DNA from: Nocardioides renjunii
GTDB taxonomy: Bacteria > Actinomycetota > Actinomycetes > Propionibacteriales > Nocardioidaceae
Reading direction: 5' to 3'
Assembly (NCBI RefSeq): GCF_034661175.1
Contig: NZ_CP141058.1
Coordinates: forward strand, 1,240,001-1,304,000
DNA length: 64,000 nucleotides
Shown: positions 60,957 through 64,000 of the stretch, one piece after another
Layout of the letters: each line of letters opens with the position of its first letter
Position numbering within the stretch: position 1 is the first letter of the stretch
Program-made: the position numbers and the translations under genes
The notes under the pieces: model-generated
Database searches by the model: none
The model's input: only the letters and a program-made list of their open reading frames with translations
Told to the model about the DNA's origin: nothing

Positions 60957-61877
60957 ATGTACCGGCACACGAAGGAGCTCCAGTGGAGCGCCAAGCCCGA
61001 CCGTCCCGACGCGCTCTACGCGGCCAAGCTGCAGGAGGTCATCGGCGGCCAGTTCGGGGAGATGACCGTGATGATGCAGTACATGTGGCAGGGCTGGGCC
61101 TGTCGCACCCCGGGCAAGTACAAGGACATGATCCTCGACATCGGCACCGAGGAGATCGGCCACGTCGAGATGCTGACGACGCTCCTGGCCCGGCTCCTCG
61201 AGGGCGCGCCGGCCGAGACCCAGGCCGAGGCGGCGGCCGCCAACCCCGCGCTGGCAGCCGTGCTCGGCGGGCAGAACCCGCAGCACGCGATCGTCAGCGG
61301 CGGCTTCGCGATGCCCACCAACAGCATGGGCGTGCCGTGGAACGCCGGCTACATCGTCGCCAGCGGCAACCTGCTGGCCGACTTCCGCCACAACGTCATG
61401 GCCGAGGCACAGGGCCGGCTGCAGGTCGCCCGCCTGATCGGGATGACCGACGACCCGGGCGTCAAGGAGACGCTGTCCTTTGCGCTGGCCCGGGACACCT
61501 TCCACCAGCAGCAGTGGCTCCTCGGCATCGAGCAGCTCATCGAGGACGGCCACACCGACGGGCTCGAGGACTCGCGCAAGGACGAGGAGGCGGCCGGACA
61601 GAACGACGTCTTCTACAGCTTCCACGAGGGCAGCACCGCCCACGAGGGTCGCTGGGCGCAGGGCTCCACGCTGGTCGGCGACGGTGAGATCCGCTTCGAG
61701 GAGGGCCGCGCGCTCCAGGACGACGTCCAGGAGCTCCCGGCGCCCGACCCGCTGCTGTTCGGCACCTACGACGGCTCGAAGGGTCCCGGCAAGCCGGGCA
61801 CCGCGGGAGGCGCCTTCGTCCAGGGCGCGCAGAACCTGGTCAGCAAGGCCAAGGACAAGCTCACTCCCGGGGAGTGA
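60957..61877 (+). CDS. Manganese catalase
   Basis: 306 residues, ATG at 60957 after GAGAGGAACG. The four-helix dimanganese core is intact: E35 (FGEMTVMMQYMWQG), E66 and H69 (TEEIGHVEM), a Glu in NVMAEAQGRLQVARL and a His in RDTFHQQQW, with the numbering of the first three identical to characterised enzymes. It dismutates H2O2 to water and O2 in the cytosol without haem. The C-terminal tail (about 230-306) is family-typical, ending in a Lys/Gly-rich stretch. Nine bases separate it from the manganese transporter gene. Confidence 0.95.
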   Translation: MYRHTKELQWSAKPDRPDALYAAKLQEVIGGQFGEMTVMMQYMWQGWACRTPGKYKDMILDIGTEEIGHVEMLTTLLARLLEGAPAETQAEAAAANPALAAVLGGQNPQHAIVSGGFAMPTNSMGVPWNAGYIVASGNLLADFRHNVMAEAQGRLQVARLIGMTDDPGVKETLSFALARDTFHQQQWLLGIEQLIEDGHTDGLEDSRKDEEAAGQNDVFYSFHEGSTAHEGRWAQGSTLVGDGEIRFEEGRALQDDVQELPAPDPLLFGTYDGSKGPGKPGTAGGAFVQGAQNLVSKAKDKLTPGE

Positions 61878-61886
61878 GCGGCTGCC

Positions 61887-62975
61887 ATGTCCTCCGCGCT
61901 GACCGAGCTGCTGCTCCGCCCGCTCGCCGACGCCTTCATGCAGGTCGGCGTCTTCGTCGCCCTCATGGTGGCGCCGTTCGGCTGGGCGCGCTGCCGGTGG
62001 GGCTACCGCCTCGATGCCGCCCTCGAGCGGCGTCGGGGCGCCGGCCCCCTGGTGGCGGCGGCGCTCACGATGCCGCCCGGGTGCGGCGGCGCCATCCTGG
62101 TGATGGCGGCGTACGGACGCGGCGCGGTGTCGTACGGCGCGGCGGTCGCAGCCCTGGTGGCGACCATGGGCGACGCGTCGTGGGTGCTGCTGGCCCACGA
62201 CCCGTGGCTCACCGTGCAGCTCAAGGCGCTGCTGCTCGTCGTGGGCGCCTGCACCGGGTGGCTGGTCGATGCCGTGGGCATCAGCCCGCGACGCCGCGCG
62301 GTCGCGACGGTGCCGGCGCCCGCGCCGCAGCGCCCGCCGGTGCCGGTCACGCCGGCCCAGCCGGCGCTGCCACGACCCGCCTTCGCCCTCCACGAGGTGG
62401 GCGTGCTGCCGGTGCTGCTGTGGCTGGCGATCGGCGGAGGCGCGACCGTCAGCGTGCCGGTCACCTTCCAGCTCCTCGACCCCCAGACGCTCTACCTCGT
62501 GCTGGGCGTGCTCGGGGCGTCGATGGCCATCGTGGTGTTCGTGCGCGGCGGGTGCCGCCTCGCCGACGACGACGAGGCCAGTGCGGAGGAGACCTCGTTC
62601 GCCGCGGTGCTGCGGCACGGCGGCCACGAGGTCGCGTTCGTGACCGTCTGGGTGGCCGTGGCCTACGTCGCCTGGTCGCTGCTCACCCACATCACGGGCT
62701 TCGACGGCTCGCAGCTGCCCGTGCTCGGGCTCGCCGGTGTCGTCGTCGGCGCCCTCATCGGCCTCGTGCCGGGGTGCGCCGTGCAGATCGTCTTCGCCGG
62801 CATGTTCGCCGCCGGCGGCATGCCGCTGGCCACCCTCGTGGCCAACACCATCAGCCAGGACGGCGACGCGCTCCTGCCGCTGCTGGCCCTCGAGCACCGC
62901 TCGGCGCTGGTGGCCACGGTGCTGACCACCATCCCGGCCCTCGTGGTCGGGCTCGGGTTCCTCGTCCTCACCTGA
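61887..62975 (+). CDS. Putative manganese exporter (10-TM heavy-metal permease, ArsP_2-like)
   Basis: 362 residues, ATG at 61887. About ten helices in two related halves, with a Pro/Ala-rich central loop (about 135-165). Family hallmarks: LTMPPGCGGAILVMAAYGRG in the first half, and GLVPGCAVQIVFAGMFAAGG followed by NTISQDGDALLPLLAL in the second, as in the putative manganese transporter family. Coupling to the manganese catalase gene supports Mn(II) homeostasis. The direction (export is usual for this family) is not proven. Confidence 0.85.
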   Translation: MSSALTELLLRPLADAFMQVGVFVALMVAPFGWARCRWGYRLDAALERRRGAGPLVAAALTMPPGCGGAILVMAAYGRGAVSYGAAVAALVATMGDASWVLLAHDPWLTVQLKALLLVVGACTGWLVDAVGISPRRRAVATVPAPAPQRPPVPVTPAQPALPRPAFALHEVGVLPVLLWLAIGGGATVSVPVTFQLLDPQTLYLVLGVLGASMAIVVFVRGGCRLADDDEASAEETSFAAVLRHGGHEVAFVTVWVAVAYVAWSLLTHITGFDGSQLPVLGLAGVVVGALIGLVPGCAVQIVFAGMFAAGGMPLATLVANTISQDGDALLPLLALEHRSALVATVLTTIPALVVGLGFLVLT

Positions 62976-63041
62976 CCTCGGACCCAGTCCCGACCTGTCC
63001 CGACCCGTCCCGACCTGTCCCCACCAGCCCGGAGGTATGCC

Positions 63042-63320
63042 ATGTCCGCCCACCGACTCGCCCCCGCACCCCGCGTCGTGCCGCGCACGACCGGCAGCGA
63101 GCGGCTGCACCTCCTGCTCGCCGCCTGCTGCGCGCTGACGCTGATGCCGCTGGGCCTCACCATGGCGGTCGTGGTGCTCGCCGTGCTCGTCGCCCGGCGG
63201 CAGGCACGCCGCTCGCTGCAGCGGTCAGTCGCGGTGGGTCGAGGGATCCTCGCCCCGGCGCAGCAGCCCCGCGTGCTCCACACGGCCGGTCACCGCCGCC
63301 AGGCCGTCGCTCGCCCGTGA
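63042..63320 (+). CDS. Small single-pass membrane protein (hypothetical)
   Basis: 92 residues, ATG at 63042 with GGAGG seven bases upstream. One hydrophobic segment (about 22-50; LHLLLAACCALTLMPLGLTMAVVVLAVLVA) and an Arg-rich C-terminus. Its last 96 bp overlap the convergent hemerythrin gene, so either the C-terminus of one of them is poorly conserved or this ORF is not translated in full. The ribosome site and the catalase-transporter context support a real gene. Confidence 0.5.
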   Translation: MSAHRLAPAPRVVPRTTGSERLHLLLAACCALTLMPLGLTMAVVVLAVLVARRQARRSLQRSVAVGRGILAPAQQPRVLHTAGHRRQAVARP

Positions 63321-63932
63321 CGCCTGCACGTGCAGGTGGGGGAACCGGCGAGCGCCGGACTCCAGCACGTCGCGGGAGCGGTCCAGCACCGTCAGCGGCA
63401 GCGCGGCCAGCGCGTTGCCGGGCGGTCGGCGCGAGACGACCGGGTGCGGCCGGGTCGGCGCCGTGCGCCGTACGGCCTCCCACGCCACGCCCAGCAGGCG
63501 GAGTCGGCGCACGCCGACGGCCTCCTGCAGGCGGGGGAGCAGCTCGTCCTCCTCGTCGCGGACGTCCTCGCGCAGCACGGTCGTCAGGCGGGCCAGCGCC
63601 TCGGCCCGCTCCGGGCTTCCGGACGGGAGGTCCTCGAGCGAGATCCACAGCTCGTTGACCTCCTGGTGCTCCTGCTCCACCTGCAGCGTCAGGGCCTCGC
63701 CGTCGGGCAGGACGCGACGCGCCTCGGGCCACAGCACCGACTCCTCGGCGAACGCGTGCGGGAACACGAGGCGGGCGATGGCCTGCAGGGTGGTCTGCTC
63801 CTCCACGCCCGGGGCGCTGCGGTCGAGGCGGTGGAGCAGCCGGTCGAGCCGCTCGTGGTCGCGCTTCTGGCGGGTCAGGATGCTGAGCGGACCACCGAGG
63901 CTGTCGAGGTCCTGGTCGGCGAGCGAGGTCAT
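63225..63932 (-). CDS. Hemerythrin HHE domain-containing protein
   Basis: 235 residues, ATG at 63932. N-terminal four-helix HHE domain: RQKRDHERLDRLLHRLDRS, FPHAFAEESVLWPEARRVL, EQEHQEVNELW and REDVRDEEDELLPRLQEAVG supply the His/Glu/Asp set for a diiron site. The C-terminal 90 residues are Arg/Pro-rich without a known domain. Such proteins bind O2 or respond to oxidative/nitrosative stress. Convergent with and overlapping the small ORF by 96 bp. It belongs functionally with the manganese catalase group. Confidence 0.88.
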   Translation of the reverse strand: MTSLADQDLDSLGGPLSILTRQKRDHERLDRLLHRLDRSAPGVEEQTTLQAIARLVFPHAFAEESVLWPEARRVLPDGEALTLQVEQEHQEVNELWISLEDLPSGSPERAEALARLTTVLREDVRDEEDELLPRLQEAVGVRRLRLLGVAWEAVRRTAPTRPHPVVSRRPPGNALAALPLTVLDRSRDVLESGARRFPHLHVQASRASDGLAAVTGRVEHAGLLRRGEDPSTHRD

Positions 63933-64000
63933 GCGAGGTCGTACCCCGTCCGGCGCGTCGTCACGCGTCCGACGACGCCGGACCGGGCCGGCCGATGAGC

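Overview
The window is about 70% G+C and densely packed, with many GTG starts and ATGA/GTGA stop-start overlaps. It carries actinobacterial hallmark families (AdnAB, UvrD2, mycoredoxin, WhiB7, DUF2342, UPF0182, a PPA1309-type protein, SARP). The gene content and style point to a high-GC actinobacterium, most likely a Nocardioides-like member of the Propionibacteriales. The genus is inferred, not proven.

Layout. (1) 1-1406: the end of a carbamate kinase gene and a ring-opening amidohydrolase (cyanurate/barbiturate type). (2) 1486-25717: a block whose order closely follows the mycobacterial Rv3193c-Rv3202c neighbourhood: adnA-adnB, nudC, mrx1, uvrD2, whiB7, a TOMM-like protein, a DUF2342 metalloprotease, a YlbL-type PDZ/Lon-like protease, a PPA1309-type protein and a UPF0182 membrane protein. 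DNA end processing, redox repair and antibiotic response dominate it. Insertions relative to mycobacteria include deoD, an enoyl-CoA hydratase, a PHP protein and moaE. An eight-unit tandem array of hairpin-forming repeats (8005-8572) separates adnB from deoD. whiB7 has a long leader with a 60-codon upstream ORF followed by an intrinsic terminator, the layout of ribosome-mediated attenuation. (3) 25767-25840: initiator tRNA-Met with its own terminator. (4) 26215-35531: an accessory stretch with LysR regulators, a hydrolase/racemase pair, a two-component system, a serine hydrolase, an MscS-like membrane protein and an EamA exporter divergent from a LysR gene.

(5) 35568-46348: a complete catabolic unit for unsaturated-uronate products. 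It comprises an IclR regulator, kduI, kduD, a ribose-type ABC transporter (binding protein, permease, ATPase, permease), an aldehyde dehydrogenase, a KDPG aldolase and a KDG kinase, most of them translationally coupled. Together they would take 4-deoxy-5-ketouronate to 2-keto-3-deoxygluconate, phosphorylate it and split it into pyruvate and glyceraldehyde-3-phosphate. Two GAAC-NCA-GTTC dyads sit on the kduI promoter. (6) 46582-52434: a 1950-residue secreted protein joining a ThuA-like domain to a copper-radical (galactose/glyoxal oxidase, AA5-like) oxidase, two LamG domains, two cadherin-like repeats and Ig-like repeats. Shortly downstream (54004-56309) lie YcnI and CopC-CopD copper proteins.

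(7) 56335-64000: a spore-photoproduct-lyase-like radical SAM protein with DUF2200, a lysine/alanine-rich protein, a DUF4383 membrane protein and an MBL-fold hydrolase. An oxidative-stress group follows: a SARP-type regulator, manganese catalase, a putative manganese exporter and a hemerythrin. Three direct repeats spaced 11-12 bp, in the style of SARP operators, lie between the regulator and the catalase.

Strongest leads for novelty: the hairpin array, the ThuA/copper-oxidase giant with its nearby copper genes, the SARP/manganese-catalase module with its repeat operator, the ScoMcrA-head/zinc-ribbon protein next to repair genes, and the free-standing TOMM-like protein. No CRISPR array, prophage, transposase or insertion sequence was seen.
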